Shown here: positions 1 through 8,082 of the stretch, piece by piece | How the letters are laid out: every line of letters begins with the position of its first letter | How positions within the stretch are numbered: position 1 is the first letter of the stretch | NCBI GenBank assembly: GCA_025359785.1 | Contig: JANYET010000074.1 | Span: 124,001 to 188,000, forward strand | Direction of reading: 5' to 3' | From: Alphaproteobacteria bacterium | GTDB lineage: Bacteria; Pseudomonadota; Alphaproteobacteria; Caulobacterales; Caulobacteraceae | DNA length: 64,000 bases | Made by a program: the position numbers and the translations under genes | Notes under the pieces: generated by a model | The model's database searches: none | Seen by the model: the letters and a program-made list of their open reading frames with translations, nothing else | Told to the model about the DNA's origin: nothing

Positions 1-212
1 CCCAGGTCTTCAAGGACCAGAGGACGCTTTCCGCCGGGCAGGTGACGATCTTTGCCGAGCTGCTGGGCGAGACGGCTGCCGACGTCGCCGCCCACGCCGG
101 CGTCTCGACGCCGGTTCCGGGACGGCCCGCCGGCTCGGACGCCCGCATCGCGGACCTCGAACGCCGGGTGGCCGCCCTGGAAGCCGAGGTCGCGCGGCTG
201 CGGGCGCCTTAA
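1..212 (+). CDS. C-terminal part of an unrecognised protein with a coiled-coil end
   Basis: An open frame enters from the left edge and ends with TAA at 210-212. The last 70 residues are visible. The final 22 or so form a clear heptad pattern (IADLERRVAALEAEVARL), indicating a short coiled coil. The stretch before it is Ala- and Gly-rich and has no motif I recognise. The stop shares the palindrome TTAA (209-212) with the stop of the convergent PEP-CTERM gene. The N-terminus lies outside the window, so no function can be assigned. Confidence 0.6.
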   Translation, partial: QVFKDQRTLSAGQVTIFAELLGETAADVAAHAGVSTPVPGRPAGSDARIADLERRVAALEAEVARLRAP

Positions 213-961
213 GCGGCGCGGACTGTACGACGCCGCAGCACCGCGCCGACCCCGCCGAAGCCCGCGATCATCAAAGCCCAGGACGCCGGCTCCGGAACGC
301 CGCCGCCAGCGCCGCCGCCGGGACCACCCGCCCCGCCAATGCCACCGGCGGCCGATGTGAAGGTCCCGCCGCAGAAGATGACGCAGCGGACATCGCCGGC
401 CACCGTCGTGCGGAAGAACAGGGCCGGGTCATAGTAGAGGGCTATCCCCAGGCCGGCGGTAGCGGCCGGGGTCCCCTGCATGCTGAAGTTGAATATATAC
501 TGGGCGTTAAAGGCGGATCGGCCCTGGATATTGATCGCAAAGGTGCTGATGGCCCCGGCCGCGTTGGTCTCCAAATGGAGACGAGACAGCGAATGGCCAA
601 CCGAGCCGCCGTAGACGTCGAAATGCGCGTGGTAGTCGGCGAGGGTGAAGGTGGTGAGCGCATTGCCGTCGGAGGCCTGGAGATCCAGGACATTGCCAGA
701 CTCGCCGTTCTCCACCCCGGTGACCCCAAAATTATAGGTCGAATTGGCGGCGAGCGCGTTGGCCACCGTGAAATCGAAGGTGAAGGGGCTGTAGTAGTAG
801 GGATTGTGAACGGCGTCGCCGATCACACCGCTGCTGAGGTTCCCGTCGAAACGCGTCTCGGCGTAGTGATAGGTGGTGACCGCGGCATTGGCCGCGCAGG
901 GTGCGAGGCCGACGGCGAAGAGGGCGGCGACAGCGGCGCTCGAAGCGAACTTGGAAAACAT
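209..961 (-). CDS. PEP-CTERM sorting domain protein, exported
   Basis: This 250-residue exported protein has an N-terminal signal peptide (hydrophobic stretch about residues 8-20, likely cleavage after CAANA near residue 26). The middle is rich in Ser, Thr, Asn and aromatic residues, as in beta-rich surface proteins. The C-terminus carries a Gly-rich linker, then VPEPASWALMIAGFG, a short hydrophobic helix and an RRR cluster. This is the alphaproteobacterial form of the PEP-CTERM signal, which in other species is processed by an exosortase. No exosortase is in the window. The PEP-CTERM assignment is secure from the motif. The function of the mature domain is unknown. Confidence 0.85.
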   Translation of the reverse strand: MFSKFASSAAVAALFAVGLAPCAANAAVTTYHYAETRFDGNLSSGVIGDAVHNPYYYSPFTFDFTVANALAANSTYNFGVTGVENGESGNVLDLQASDGNALTTFTLADYHAHFDVYGGSVGHSLSRLHLETNAAGAISTFAINIQGRSAFNAQYIFNFSMQGTPAATAGLGIALYYDPALFFRTTVAGDVRCVIFCGGTFTSAAGGIGGAGGPGGGAGGGVPEPASWALMIAGFGGVGAVLRRRTVRAA

Positions 962-1051
962 CGGTACTGAACTCCCCGGCGCACATCGCCTTGGTGGGGA
1001 GACCTATCGACCCTGTGCGAACACCGCATAGTGCGTTTGCACTAAGGCGCC

Positions 1052-1381
1052 CTAGACATCGGTCTTGGTGGCCTTGCCCTTCGGCGTGCGGCGGTCCTTG
1101 GACCCAGACCATTCGACGCCGTTGTAGGTGCGTTTCGCCGTATCGATCACCGAGGCGCCGGCGCGCAGGCCACGGCGTTCGCCGATCAGCTGGGCCTCGA
1201 TCTGGGCGGCGCTGGCCGCCGGGCTCGTGGGCGGCAGGGTGCGGGCCGGCGACACCGGGACCGGCAGGTTGGTCGTGCCGGCGGCTTCGGTCTTGCCCTC
1301 AAGCTCATCGACGATCTCCGCCGCCGTCTTGCGGGTGCGGCGAATGCGCGGCGATCTGCGGAGGGGACCGATCGAACTCAT
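1052..1381 (-). CDS. Small basic conserved-type hypothetical protein
   Basis: A 109-residue protein with no signal peptide or membrane segment. The N-terminus is strongly basic (RRSPRIRRTRKTAAEIVDEL), the centre is rich in Pro, Ala and Thr and looks disordered, and the C-terminus is again basic (GSKDRRTPKGKATKTD). I do not recognise a domain. It lies between the PEP-CTERM gene and phaR on the same strand, with a 44-base gap to phaR, so it could be read in the same transcript. The coding call rests on the clean start, the codon pattern and the lack of a better frame on either strand. Confidence 0.6.
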   Translation of the reverse strand: MSSIGPLRRSPRIRRTRKTAAEIVDELEGKTEAAGTTNLPVPVSPARTLPPTSPAASAAQIEAQLIGERRGLRAGASVIDTAKRTYNGVEWSGSKDRRTPKGKATKTDV

Positions 1382-1425
1382 GATGCGATCCTCTATGCAG
1401 GACTGGGGCCAAGCCTAGGATAACG

Positions 1426-2046
1426 TCAGCTTTTGCCGGCTAGTTTCTCGATCTGGGCCTGCATGTCCTGCATCTGCTTGCGCAGCGCCGAGAGCGCCTC
1501 GTCGGACGCGCTGGGCGCGGCGGGGGCGGGCTCGGCGCGGGGCGCCGGCGCCGGCGCGGGGTCCTCGGGCTTGGCGAAGGCGAAGGGCGAGAACATCTTC
1601 ATCGCCCGGTCGAACAGCGCCAGGTTCTGACGCACCTGATCGTCGAACACCGACCCGCCCGGCGCGTGGCCGAGCGAGGTGAACTGGGTGCGCATGCGGT
1701 CCTGCTGCTGCGTGAAGCTGGCCAGCGACAGCTCCAGGTACGACGGCAGGAAAGCCTGCATGGAGTTGCCGTAGAAGCCGATCAGCTGGCGCAGGAACTG
1801 GATCGGCAGCAGGCTTTGGCCCTGCTGGCTCTCTTCCTCGAAGATGATCTGGGTCAGGACCGAGCGGGTGATGTCCTCGTTGGTCTTGGCGTCATAGACC
1901 ACGAAATCGACGTTCTGCTTCACCATCTCGGAGAGGTGCTCGAGGGTGACGTAGCTTGACGACGCGGTGTTGTAGAGCCGCCGGTTCGCGTATTTCTTGA
2001 TGACGACCCGCTCGCCCGGGGCGGCGGTTTCCTGGCTGTCGGCCAT
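1426..2046 (-). CDS. phaR: PhaR, polyhydroxyalkanoate synthesis repressor
   Basis: PhaR proteins repress phasin and PHA genes and release DNA when they bind nascent PHB granules. The 206 residues have the family layout. An N-terminal DNA-binding region opens with the diagnostic IKKYANRRLYNTASSSYV (about residues 16-33) and is followed by LEHLSEMVKQ. The PHB-accumulation regulatory domain includes LLPIQFLRQLIGFYGNSMQ (about 80-98). The C-terminus is an Ala/Pro linker and a short heptad helix (LSALRKQMQDMQAQIEKL), probably for oligomerisation. It is divergent from phaA-phaB, and a match to a published PhaR operator form lies between them. Assignment is very secure. Confidence 0.95.
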   Translation of the reverse strand: MADSQETAAPGERVVIKKYANRRLYNTASSSYVTLEHLSEMVKQNVDFVVYDAKTNEDITRSVLTQIIFEEESQQGQSLLPIQFLRQLIGFYGNSMQAFLPSYLELSLASFTQQQDRMRTQFTSLGHAPGGSVFDDQVRQNLALFDRAMKMFSPFAFAKPEDPAPAPAPRAEPAPAAPSASDEALSALRKQMQDMQAQIEKLAGKS

Positions 2047-2109
2047 CCCAAATCCTTATGGCTGGGTGGTGCTCCCCCTAACAAAAGGGAAGGGGCCAAC
2101 CCGCTGTTT

Positions 2110-2120
2110 CTGCACTGCAG
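2110..2120. promoter_or_regulatory. Candidate PhaR operator between phaR and phaA
   Basis: The sequence CTGCACTGCAG fits the CTGC-N3/4-GCAG element described for PhaR of Paracoccus. It lies 64 bases upstream of the phaR start and 120 bases upstream of phaA. A weaker relative (CTGACTGCAG) sits at about 2219-2228, just before the phaA ribosome-binding site. A possible phaA promoter, TTGCGG at 2170-2175, 17 bases, then AATAGA at 2193-2198, lies between them. The match is seen directly. Binding is inferred from the neighbouring gene and from recall of the published site. Confidence 0.5.
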
Positions 2121-2239
2121 TATCGCGCATGCGAGCAGAATGGCAATCGGGGCGAAATCACGCGCGGGCTTGCGGAAATGCCGTTGCGTCTCAATAGATG
2201 GCGAAGGGCCGTCCCATACTGACTGCAGGAGCCACCGCC

Positions 2240-3415
2240 ATGACTGACGTCGTGATCGTTTCCGCCGCGCGCACGCCGGTCGGCTCGTTCAACGGGGCGC
2301 TCGCCAGCCTGCCGGCTCATGAGCTGGGCAGGATCGCCATCCTGGCCGCCATCGAGCGCGCCGGCATCGCCGCCGCCGATGTGGACGAGGTGATCATGGG
2401 CCAGGTGCTACAGGCCGGCGCCGGCCAGGGCCCCGCCCGCCAGGCCGCCGTCAACGCCGGCATCCCGGTGGAGAGCCCCGCCTGGAGCCTGAACCAGCTT
2501 TGCGGCTCGGGCCTGCGGGCGATCGCGCTGGGCGCGCAGCAGATTCAGGACGGCAGCTGCGACATCGTCATCGCCGGCGGCCAGGAGAGCATGAGCCAAT
2601 CGCCGCATGCCGCGAATATCCGCAATGGCCAGAAGATGGGCGACCTGGGCTTCATCGACACCATGATCAAGGACGGCCTGTGGGACGCCTTCCACGGCTA
2701 CCATATGGGCCAGACCGCCGAGAATATCGCCGCGCGCTGGCAGATCACCCGCGAGGACCAGGACAGGTTCGCGGTGGCCTCGCAGAACAAGGCCGAGGCG
2801 GCCCAGAAGGCCGGCAAGTTCGCAGGCGAGATCGCGCCCGTGGTCATCAAGGGTCGGAAAGGCGACGTCACCGTCGACCAGGACGAATACATCCGCCACG
2901 GCGCGACGATGGAGGCCATGGCCGCGCTGAGGCCGGCGTTCAGCAAGGAGGGTTCGGTCACCGCGGCCAACGCCTCGGGCCTGAACGATGGCGCCGCCGC
3001 CATGGTGCTGATGAGCGCCGATGAGGCCAAGAAACGCGGTCTGAAGCCACTCGCCCGTATCGCGTCGTGGGCCAACGCCGGCGTCGATCCGGAGATCATG
3101 GGCACCGGCCCCATCCCGGCCAGCCGCAAGGCGCTGGAGCGGGCCGGCTGGGCCGTCGGCGACCTCGACCTGATCGAGTCCAACGAGGCCTTCGCGGCGC
3201 AGTCGATCTGCGTGGTGCGTGACCTGGGCCTCGATCCCGCCAAGGTGAACGTCAACGGCGGGGCCATCGCCATCGGCCATCCGATCGGCGCGTCGGGCGC
3301 GCGCATCCTGACCACGCTGCTGCACGAGATGAAGCGCTCCGGGGCCTCCAAGGGCCTCGCCACGCTCTGCGTCGGTGGCGGCATGGGCGTGGCCATGTGC
3401 GTCGAAGCAGTCTGA
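2240..3415 (+). CDS. phaA: Acetyl-CoA acetyltransferase (beta-ketothiolase)
   Basis: This enzyme condenses two acetyl-CoA to acetoacetyl-CoA, the first step of PHB synthesis. The protein is 391 residues, the usual length. The start chosen is the ATG giving MTDVVIVSAARTPVG, with GCAGGAG just upstream; a frame extension to 2198 has no family counterpart. Visible active-site elements are the acylated cysteine in LNQLCGSGLRAI (Cys88), the histidine in AIAIGHPIGASGARI, and the C-terminal base cysteine in LCVGGGMGVAM. phaB follows 55 bases downstream with its own ribosome-binding site, so the two form an operon-like pair. The divergent phaR and a candidate operator suggest PhaR control. Confidence 0.95.
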   Translation: MTDVVIVSAARTPVGSFNGALASLPAHELGRIAILAAIERAGIAAADVDEVIMGQVLQAGAGQGPARQAAVNAGIPVESPAWSLNQLCGSGLRAIALGAQQIQDGSCDIVIAGGQESMSQSPHAANIRNGQKMGDLGFIDTMIKDGLWDAFHGYHMGQTAENIAARWQITREDQDRFAVASQNKAEAAQKAGKFAGEIAPVVIKGRKGDVTVDQDEYIRHGATMEAMAALRPAFSKEGSVTAANASGLNDGAAAMVLMSADEAKKRGLKPLARIASWANAGVDPEIMGTGPIPASRKALERAGWAVGDLDLIESNEAFAAQSICVVRDLGLDPAKVNVNGGAIAIGHPIGASGARILTTLLHEMKRSGASKGLATLCVGGGMGVAMCVEAV

Positions 3416-3470
3416 ATTCATACAGGGAGCGCCGGACCAACCGACGCCCCTCCATTGGGAGAACGAACGG

Positions 3471-4196
3471 ATGGCGAGAGTGGCTTTGGTCACGGGTGGC
3501 ACCCGTGGCATTGGACGGGCGATCGTCGAGCGGCTGACCGCCGACGGGATCAAGGTCGCCGCGGGCTACTCCGGCAATGACGCCGCCGCCGAGGCGCTGA
3601 AACGTGAAACCGGCGCCATGGTCATCAAGGGTAACGTCGGCAACTTCGCCGACTGCCAGCATGCGGTGGCCGCCGTCGAGGCCGAACTCGGCCCCATCGA
3701 CATCCTGATCAACAACGCCGGGATCACCCGCGACGGGGTGTTCCACCGGATGAACTCCGAGCAGTGGAGCGAGGTGATCCGGGTCAACATGGACTCGCTG
3801 TTCAACATGACCCGCCAGGTTATCGAGGGCATGCGGACGCGCGAGTGGGGCCGGATCGTCAATATCTCCTCGATCAACGGCCAGAAGGGCCAGGTCGGCC
3901 AGACCAACTACTCCGCCGCCAAGGCCGGCATGATCGGCTTCACCAAGGCGCTGGCGCTGGAGAACGCCAAGAAGGGCGTCACCGTGAACTGCATCGCGCC
4001 CGGCTACATCGACACCGAGATGGTGCAGGCGGTGCCGGAAAAGGTTCTGGAAGGCATTATCGCGCAGATTCCGGTGGGTCGCCTCGGCCGAGGCGACGAG
4101 ATCGCCGACATGGTGGCCTTCCTGGCGGGTGAGCGCGCCGGATATGTGACCGGAACGACACTGTCGCTGAACGGCGGGCAGTACCTGGTAGGCTAG
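3471..4196 (+). CDS. phaB: Acetoacetyl-CoA reductase
   Basis: A short-chain dehydrogenase that reduces acetoacetyl-CoA to (R)-3-hydroxybutyryl-CoA with NADPH, the second step of PHB synthesis. The 241 residues show the nucleotide-binding TGGTRGIG at 8-15, NNAG, the serine in NISSINGQKGQVGQ, and the catalytic YSAAK. The QKGQVGQTNYSAAKAG context is typical of PhaB rather than FabG. The ATG at 3471 follows GGGAGAACG. It sits directly after phaA. PHA synthase is not in the window, so polymerisation must be encoded elsewhere. Confidence 0.94.
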   Translation: MARVALVTGGTRGIGRAIVERLTADGIKVAAGYSGNDAAAEALKRETGAMVIKGNVGNFADCQHAVAAVEAELGPIDILINNAGITRDGVFHRMNSEQWSEVIRVNMDSLFNMTRQVIEGMRTREWGRIVNISSINGQKGQVGQTNYSAAKAGMIGFTKALALENAKKGVTVNCIAPGYIDTEMVQAVPEKVLEGIIAQIPVGRLGRGDEIADMVAFLAGERAGYVTGTTLSLNGGQYLVG

Positions 4197-4269
4197 GATA
4201 GCGAGGTCCGTTGAAGGCCCCAAGCCGGTCCAAAAAGCGCCACACCGCCTCGTCATCAGCTTGGGTGTC

Positions 4270-5049
4270 ATGACAGGCGAGCCTCGAGCTTCTGCAAGAA
4301 CAAGTTCGGCGGCGATCCTTGCGGCGGGACTGTGCCTCGCGCTGGCCGCGAGCCTGCCGGCCTGCGCCGGACCGGTGGCCAGTCTGCAGGGGCTGTTCGG
4401 GCATCACGCCAAGGACGGGCGGGACGCCGCGCCGACCATCGGCCGCTATGTGTCCGAGGACGGCGACGTGTTCACCCTGGACCGCACAGGCGCCAAGGCG
4501 CTGCTCAAGTTCGACGGCGCCTTCGAGGTCTGGGCGCTGCAGCCGCAGCAGGCGCCGCGCGGCGACACCATCTACAAGAACGACCTGGGCGAACCCGTGG
4601 TGCGCGCGACGCGGCTGGGTGGGATCACCATCTTCACCGAGCATCGGCCGGATGGCGAGGCCGCGGCGCTGGCCGGGCCGGGTCAGCCGTTGCGGTTGCC
4701 GATCATGGGCTCGCAGGCGGTGCTTGAGCGGCTGACCCAGGCGAGCTTTCGCGCCAGTCATGCCCTGCGCCGGCTGGTGCGGTTCGAGGCGGAAGGGTCG
4801 GCCACCTCCTCGGCCCTGATGGCCGATGCGGCGCTGGTGACCAGCGAGGCGATGGTGCGGCTGGCCAAGCGTGGGGACGCCCGCAAGGTGCTGGACAAGA
4901 TCGTCGTGGTCCACCTGATCGAGGGGCGCAGGGCGGGCGTCGACCTGGTGAGCGACGGCGTGTTGCAGATCACCGTGGCGACGCCGCAGGGCCTGGCGGG
5001 CCGGCCCTCGTCAGACCGCATCCAGCAGGTCGCGCAGGGTTTCCGCTAG
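4270..5049 (+). CDS. Exported hypothetical protein (DUF4908-like)
   Basis: A protein of about 259 residues with a hydrophobic N-terminal segment (SSAAILAAGLCLALAASL) ending near PACAG, compatible with a signal peptide or lipoprotein-like export signal. The mature part has GRYVSEDGDVFTLDR and KALLKFDGAFEVWAL, followed by a mainly helical C-terminal half. From memory this resembles the uncharacterised DUF4908 proteins of Caulobacterales; that link is tentative. The ATG at 4270 is preferred to an in-frame TTG at 4261. Its last four bases overlap the end of convergent gloB. Confidence 0.65.
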   Translation: MTGEPRASARTSSAAILAAGLCLALAASLPACAGPVASLQGLFGHHAKDGRDAAPTIGRYVSEDGDVFTLDRTGAKALLKFDGAFEVWALQPQQAPRGDTIYKNDLGEPVVRATRLGGITIFTEHRPDGEAAALAGPGQPLRLPIMGSQAVLERLTQASFRASHALRRLVRFEAEGSATSSALMADAALVTSEAMVRLAKRGDARKVLDKIVVVHLIEGRRAGVDLVSDGVLQITVATPQGLAGRPSSDRIQQVAQGFR

Positions 5050-5807
5050 CCCTTGAAGCTGTCCTTGGCGGCGCGCACCGCTCCGAACGCCGCATAGTCG
5101 GGCTGGCCCGCGGCGCCCACGCGGCCGGCCAGGATTGGCGCACGCAGGAAGGGGTTGGTGGCCTTTTCCAGGCCGATGGTGGTGGGCACCGTGGGTTCGC
5201 CACGTTCGCGCATGGCGAAGATCTCCGCGGCGCGGGCTTTCAGCGCCGGCGCATCGTCGACCGACAGCGCGAAGCGGGCGTTCGACGCGGTGTATTCGTG
5301 GGCGCAATAGACGGTGGTGTCGTCGGGCAGCGCCGCCAGCCGCTGCAGGCTGTCCCACATCTGCTCGGGCGTGCCTTCGAACAGCCGGCCGCAGCCCAGA
5401 GCGAACAGCGTATCGCCGACGAAGGCGATCTGACCGGCCGCGTCGAAATAGGCGATGTGGCCCAGGGTGTGGCCGCCTGTCTCGATCACCTCGAGCCGGG
5501 TCTCGCCCAGCATGACCAGATCGCCGCCCTTCACCTCGCGGTCGATGGGGGTGAGCTTGGTGACCTCGGCGGGGCCGACGACCGTGGCGCCGGTGGCCGC
5601 GACGATCTCGGCGTTGCCGCCGGCGTGGTCAGGGTGCCAGTGGGTGTTGAGGATCAGGTCCAGGGTCCAGCCCCTGGCCTTCAGCGCCGCCAGGATCGGG
5701 GCGACCTCCGGGGTGTCGATGCAGGCGGTCTTGCCGGTCGCCTCGTCGTGGGCGAGGAAGCCGTAGTTGTCCGAAAGACAGGGGAACTGGTGGACGGTGA
5801 GCGGCAT
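5046..5807 (-). CDS. gloB: Hydroxyacylglutathione hydrolase (glyoxalase II)
   Basis: It hydrolyses S-lactoylglutathione to lactate and glutathione, the second step of methylglyoxal detoxification. The 253 residues match the family length. The metallo-beta-lactamase zinc motif THWHPDH is at 55-61, followed by GGHTLGHIAYF, FVGDTLFALGCGRLFEG and YCAHEYTASNARF, all of which carry metal ligands or family signatures. The divergent neighbour at 5893 is a SAM-methyltransferase-like gene that is commonly found beside gloB in alphaproteobacteria (from general knowledge). Assignment is secure. Confidence 0.94.
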   Translation of the reverse strand: MPLTVHQFPCLSDNYGFLAHDEATGKTACIDTPEVAPILAALKARGWTLDLILNTHWHPDHAGGNAEIVAATGATVVGPAEVTKLTPIDREVKGGDLVMLGETRLEVIETGGHTLGHIAYFDAAGQIAFVGDTLFALGCGRLFEGTPEQMWDSLQRLAALPDDTTVYCAHEYTASNARFALSVDDAPALKARAAEIFAMRERGEPTVPTTIGLEKATNPFLRAPILAGRVGAAGQPDYAAFGAVRAAKDSFKG

Positions 5808-5892
5808 GGCGGGCTCCGGCCGTTAAGGCGACATACAGGGGCTGTGCGATTTAGGTTGGCGCGAAGCCTTCGTCGAGCCTAGCCATTTCCGA

Positions 5893-6660
5893 ATGCGCCG
5901 TGACGTCCTGGACCTTCGCCAGTTCTACGCCTCCGACCTCGGCCGCGCCGCGCGCGCCATGGTCGGGCGAAAGGTGCTGGAAGCCTGGGGCGATGCGCGC
6001 GGGCTGGACGTGCTGGCCCTGGGCTATGCAACGCCCTTCGTGGCGCCGGCCCGGTACGCGGCACGCCGCGTGGTGGGCGCCATGCCGGCCCAGCAGGGCG
6101 TCGAGCTCTGGCCGGTGGGCGAGCCCAACCTGACGACCCTGGTGGGCGAGGACAGCCTGCCGTTCGCCAACGCGCTGTTCGACCGCATCCTGGTGGTGCA
6201 CGGCCTCGAGGAGAGCCCCGATCCGCTGGCCTTCCTGCGCGAGGTCTGGCGGGTGCTGGCGCCGTCGGGAAAGGTCGTGGTGGCGGTGGCGTCGCGCAAT
6301 GGCCTTTGGGCCAACAGCGAGCGGACCCCCTTCGGCCACGGCCGGCCCTACAGCCGCGGCCAGCTCGCCGAACTGCTGCGCGAGGCGGAGTTGGAGCCGT
6401 CCGGCTGGACGCGGGCGCTCTATGTGCCGCCGGTCAATTGGATGGCCGGCTGGGCGGAGGGTTTCGAGCAGACCGGCTCCAGGCTCTGGCCGGGCTTCGC
6501 CGGGCTGCTGCTGATGGAGGCGGTGAAACAGACCTTCGCGGTAAAGCCCAAGGGTCACGCGGCGCGGGTGCGCCGCGCCCGGCCGCTGCTCGCGCCGGCG
6601 CCTGTTTCGCAGGCAGAGGGAACCCATCGACGCAGCGACCCCTTGGACGGCGTGGGCTAA
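5893..6660 (+). CDS. SAM-dependent methyltransferase-like protein
   Basis: A protein of 255 residues with the outline of a class I methyltransferase: VLEAWGDARGLDVLALGYAT in the place of motif I, PFANALFDRILVVHGLEE like motif IV, and LREVWRVLAPSGKVVVAVAS like motifs V-VI. Motif I lacks the usual GxGxG, so binding of S-adenosylmethionine is not assured. The C-terminal 120 residues include WMAGWAEGFEQTGSRLWPG and a basic end. It is divergent from gloB. The substrate is unknown. Confidence 0.75.
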   Translation: MRRDVLDLRQFYASDLGRAARAMVGRKVLEAWGDARGLDVLALGYATPFVAPARYAARRVVGAMPAQQGVELWPVGEPNLTTLVGEDSLPFANALFDRILVVHGLEESPDPLAFLREVWRVLAPSGKVVVAVASRNGLWANSERTPFGHGRPYSRGQLAELLREAELEPSGWTRALYVPPVNWMAGWAEGFEQTGSRLWPGFAGLLLMEAVKQTFAVKPKGHAARVRRARPLLAPAPVSQAEGTHRRSDPLDGVG

Positions 6661-6702
6661 GGGCCTAGCTTCAGAGTTGGACAGAGAAGGAAGGCCTGCG
6701 CC

Positions 6703-7047
6703 ATGAAGATGATTGTCGCGGTCATCAAGCCCAGCCGCCTCGACGCGGTGTTGGACGCCGTCACCGAGGCCGGCGCCTCCGGCATGACCGTCACCGAGGT
6801 GCGCGGCTATGGCCGCCAGCGCGGCAAGACCGAGGTCTACCGGGGCGCGGAATACGAGGTGAAGCTGCTGCCCAAGGTGAAGCTGGAGATCGCCGTCCCC
6901 AGTGACATGGTCGACGCCGTGGTCGAGGCCGTGGCGCGCTCGGCCAACACCGGCAAGATCGGCGATGGCAAGGTCTTCGTCATGGACCTGGAAAGCGCGC
7001 TGCGCATCCGCACCGGCGACAAGGACGCCGCGGCCATCGCGGGCTAG
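6703..7047 (+). CDS. glnB: PII nitrogen-regulatory protein
   Basis: PII proteins sense 2-oxoglutarate and ATP/ADP and report nitrogen status to partners. The 114 residues fit the family. The T-loop has GRQRGKTEVYRGAEYEVKLL with the uridylylation tyrosine at position 51, and the C-terminal signature GKIGDGKVFVMDLESALRIR is present. A good ribosome-binding site (AAGGAAGG) precedes the ATG. The gene is not next to amtB or glnA, which are the usual neighbours, so whether it is GlnB or GlnK type is open. The symbol follows the family, not a proven partner. Confidence 0.9.
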   Translation: MKMIVAVIKPSRLDAVLDAVTEAGASGMTVTEVRGYGRQRGKTEVYRGAEYEVKLLPKVKLEIAVPSDMVDAVVEAVARSANTGKIGDGKVFVMDLESALRIRTGDKDAAAIAG

Positions 7048-7090
7048 AACGGCCTTGGGGCCCACGCCGACGGGCCGCAGGACCTGACCC

Positions 7091-7522
7091 ATGACCGATC
7101 TCGCCGCCGCGCGCATCCAGGTGGTCCGCGACCACATGGCGCTGGAAGTCACCCACGACTGGGATGCGGTGATCGCGACCTTCGCCCACCCACGCTACGA
7201 GATGTATGGCTCCGGCGCCGTGTTCGATGGCGAGGCGGCGGTTCGCGCCTATTTCGCGGCCTCGCGGACGCCGTTCCCCGATCAGGGCAATGAGGTGATC
7301 GCCATCGCCCACGCCGATGACACGGTGCTGGTGGAGTTCTGGCTGACCGGCACGCACCTGGGGCCGTTGCGGCTGGCCGGCCGTGAGGTGGCGGCCACGG
7401 GCAAGGCATTCCGCGTGCGGATGGCCGCCGGCTTCGAGTTCGCGCCCGGGACCGACAAGATCGTCTGCGAGCGGCCCTATTTCGATCAGGGCGCGGTGGT
7501 CCGCGCGCTGGGCCTGGGCTGA
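7091..7522 (+). CDS. SnoaL/NTF2-like protein
   Basis: The 143 residues fit the cone-shaped NTF2/SnoaL fold used by ester cyclases, isomerases and many binding proteins. Typical features are an N-terminal helix (IQVVRDHMALEVTHDWDAVI), ATFAHPRYEMYGSGAVFDGE, AVRAYFAASRTPFPD, and a final set of beta strands including VEFWLTGTHLG. No catalytic set can be named with confidence. The gene lies 43 bases after the PII gene and 8 bases before an SRPBCC gene, so the three may be co-transcribed. Confidence 0.7.
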   Translation: MTDLAAARIQVVRDHMALEVTHDWDAVIATFAHPRYEMYGSGAVFDGEAAVRAYFAASRTPFPDQGNEVIAIAHADDTVLVEFWLTGTHLGPLRLAGREVAATGKAFRVRMAAGFEFAPGTDKIVCERPYFDQGAVVRALGLG

Positions 7523-7530
7523 GGGCGGGC

Positions 7531-8082
7531 ATGTCCGCTGACCTCGCACCGCCGCCGAGCGTCGATGCCAAGGCGGCGATGATCGCGCGCACCGAGCGGG
7601 TCGTGGTGGCCCGGCCGCCAGCCGAGGTCTTTGACTATGTGGTCGGCGGTCCGCTGGCGGCCATGATCCCGGTGACCAAACAGCTGCCGGGCGTGAGCGG
7701 CGTCACGCCCCTGACGCCCGGTCCCTGGGGCGGCGTGGGCCAGCGGCGGCAGGTGCATCTGACAGACGGCTCGCAGACCACGGAACAGGTTCTGGAGAGC
7801 GTTCCCGGCGAGCGTTTCCGGTATCAGGTCTGGGACTATTCGACCGCGGCGGGCAAACCGATCGCCTATGCGCTGGGCGAGTTCCTGTTCAGGCCGTTCG
7901 ACGGCGGCCGCACGGAGATCGTCTGGACCTACGCCTTCCGCCTGCGAGGCGACATCTTTCCGGGCAGCCTCGGAGCGTTCGGACGCTGGCTGATGCGGCG
8001 GGTGTTCCTCGACACCGCCTACGCCCGGCTGATGCAGGCCTCGCTGGCCGCGATCCGCAATACCCTGGAGGGCCGGACCTAG
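7531..8082 (+). CDS. SRPBCC (START-like) family protein
   Basis: A 183-residue single-domain protein with the helix-grip outline of the SRPBCC superfamily: RTERVVVARPPAEVFDYVV at the start, a middle of beta strands (QRRQVHLTDGSQTTEQVLES, ERFRYQVWDY) and a long C-terminal helix (YARLMQASLAAIRNTLEG). These proteins bind hydrophobic ligands; the ligand here is unknown. It follows the SnoaL-like gene closely. Its stop codon overlaps the end of the convergent metW gene by four bases. Confidence 0.72.
   Translation: MSADLAPPPSVDAKAAMIARTERVVVARPPAEVFDYVVGGPLAAMIPVTKQLPGVSGVTPLTPGPWGGVGQRRQVHLTDGSQTTEQVLESVPGERFRYQVWDYSTAAGKPIAYALGEFLFRPFDGGRTEIVWTYAFRLRGDIFPGSLGAFGRWLMRRVFLDTAYARLMQASLAAIRNTLEGRT

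Noticed and set aside
3252..4271. Long minus-strand frame opposite phaB
   Set aside because: Shadow frame with Arg/Gly/His-rich composition; phaB on the plus strand is unmistakable.
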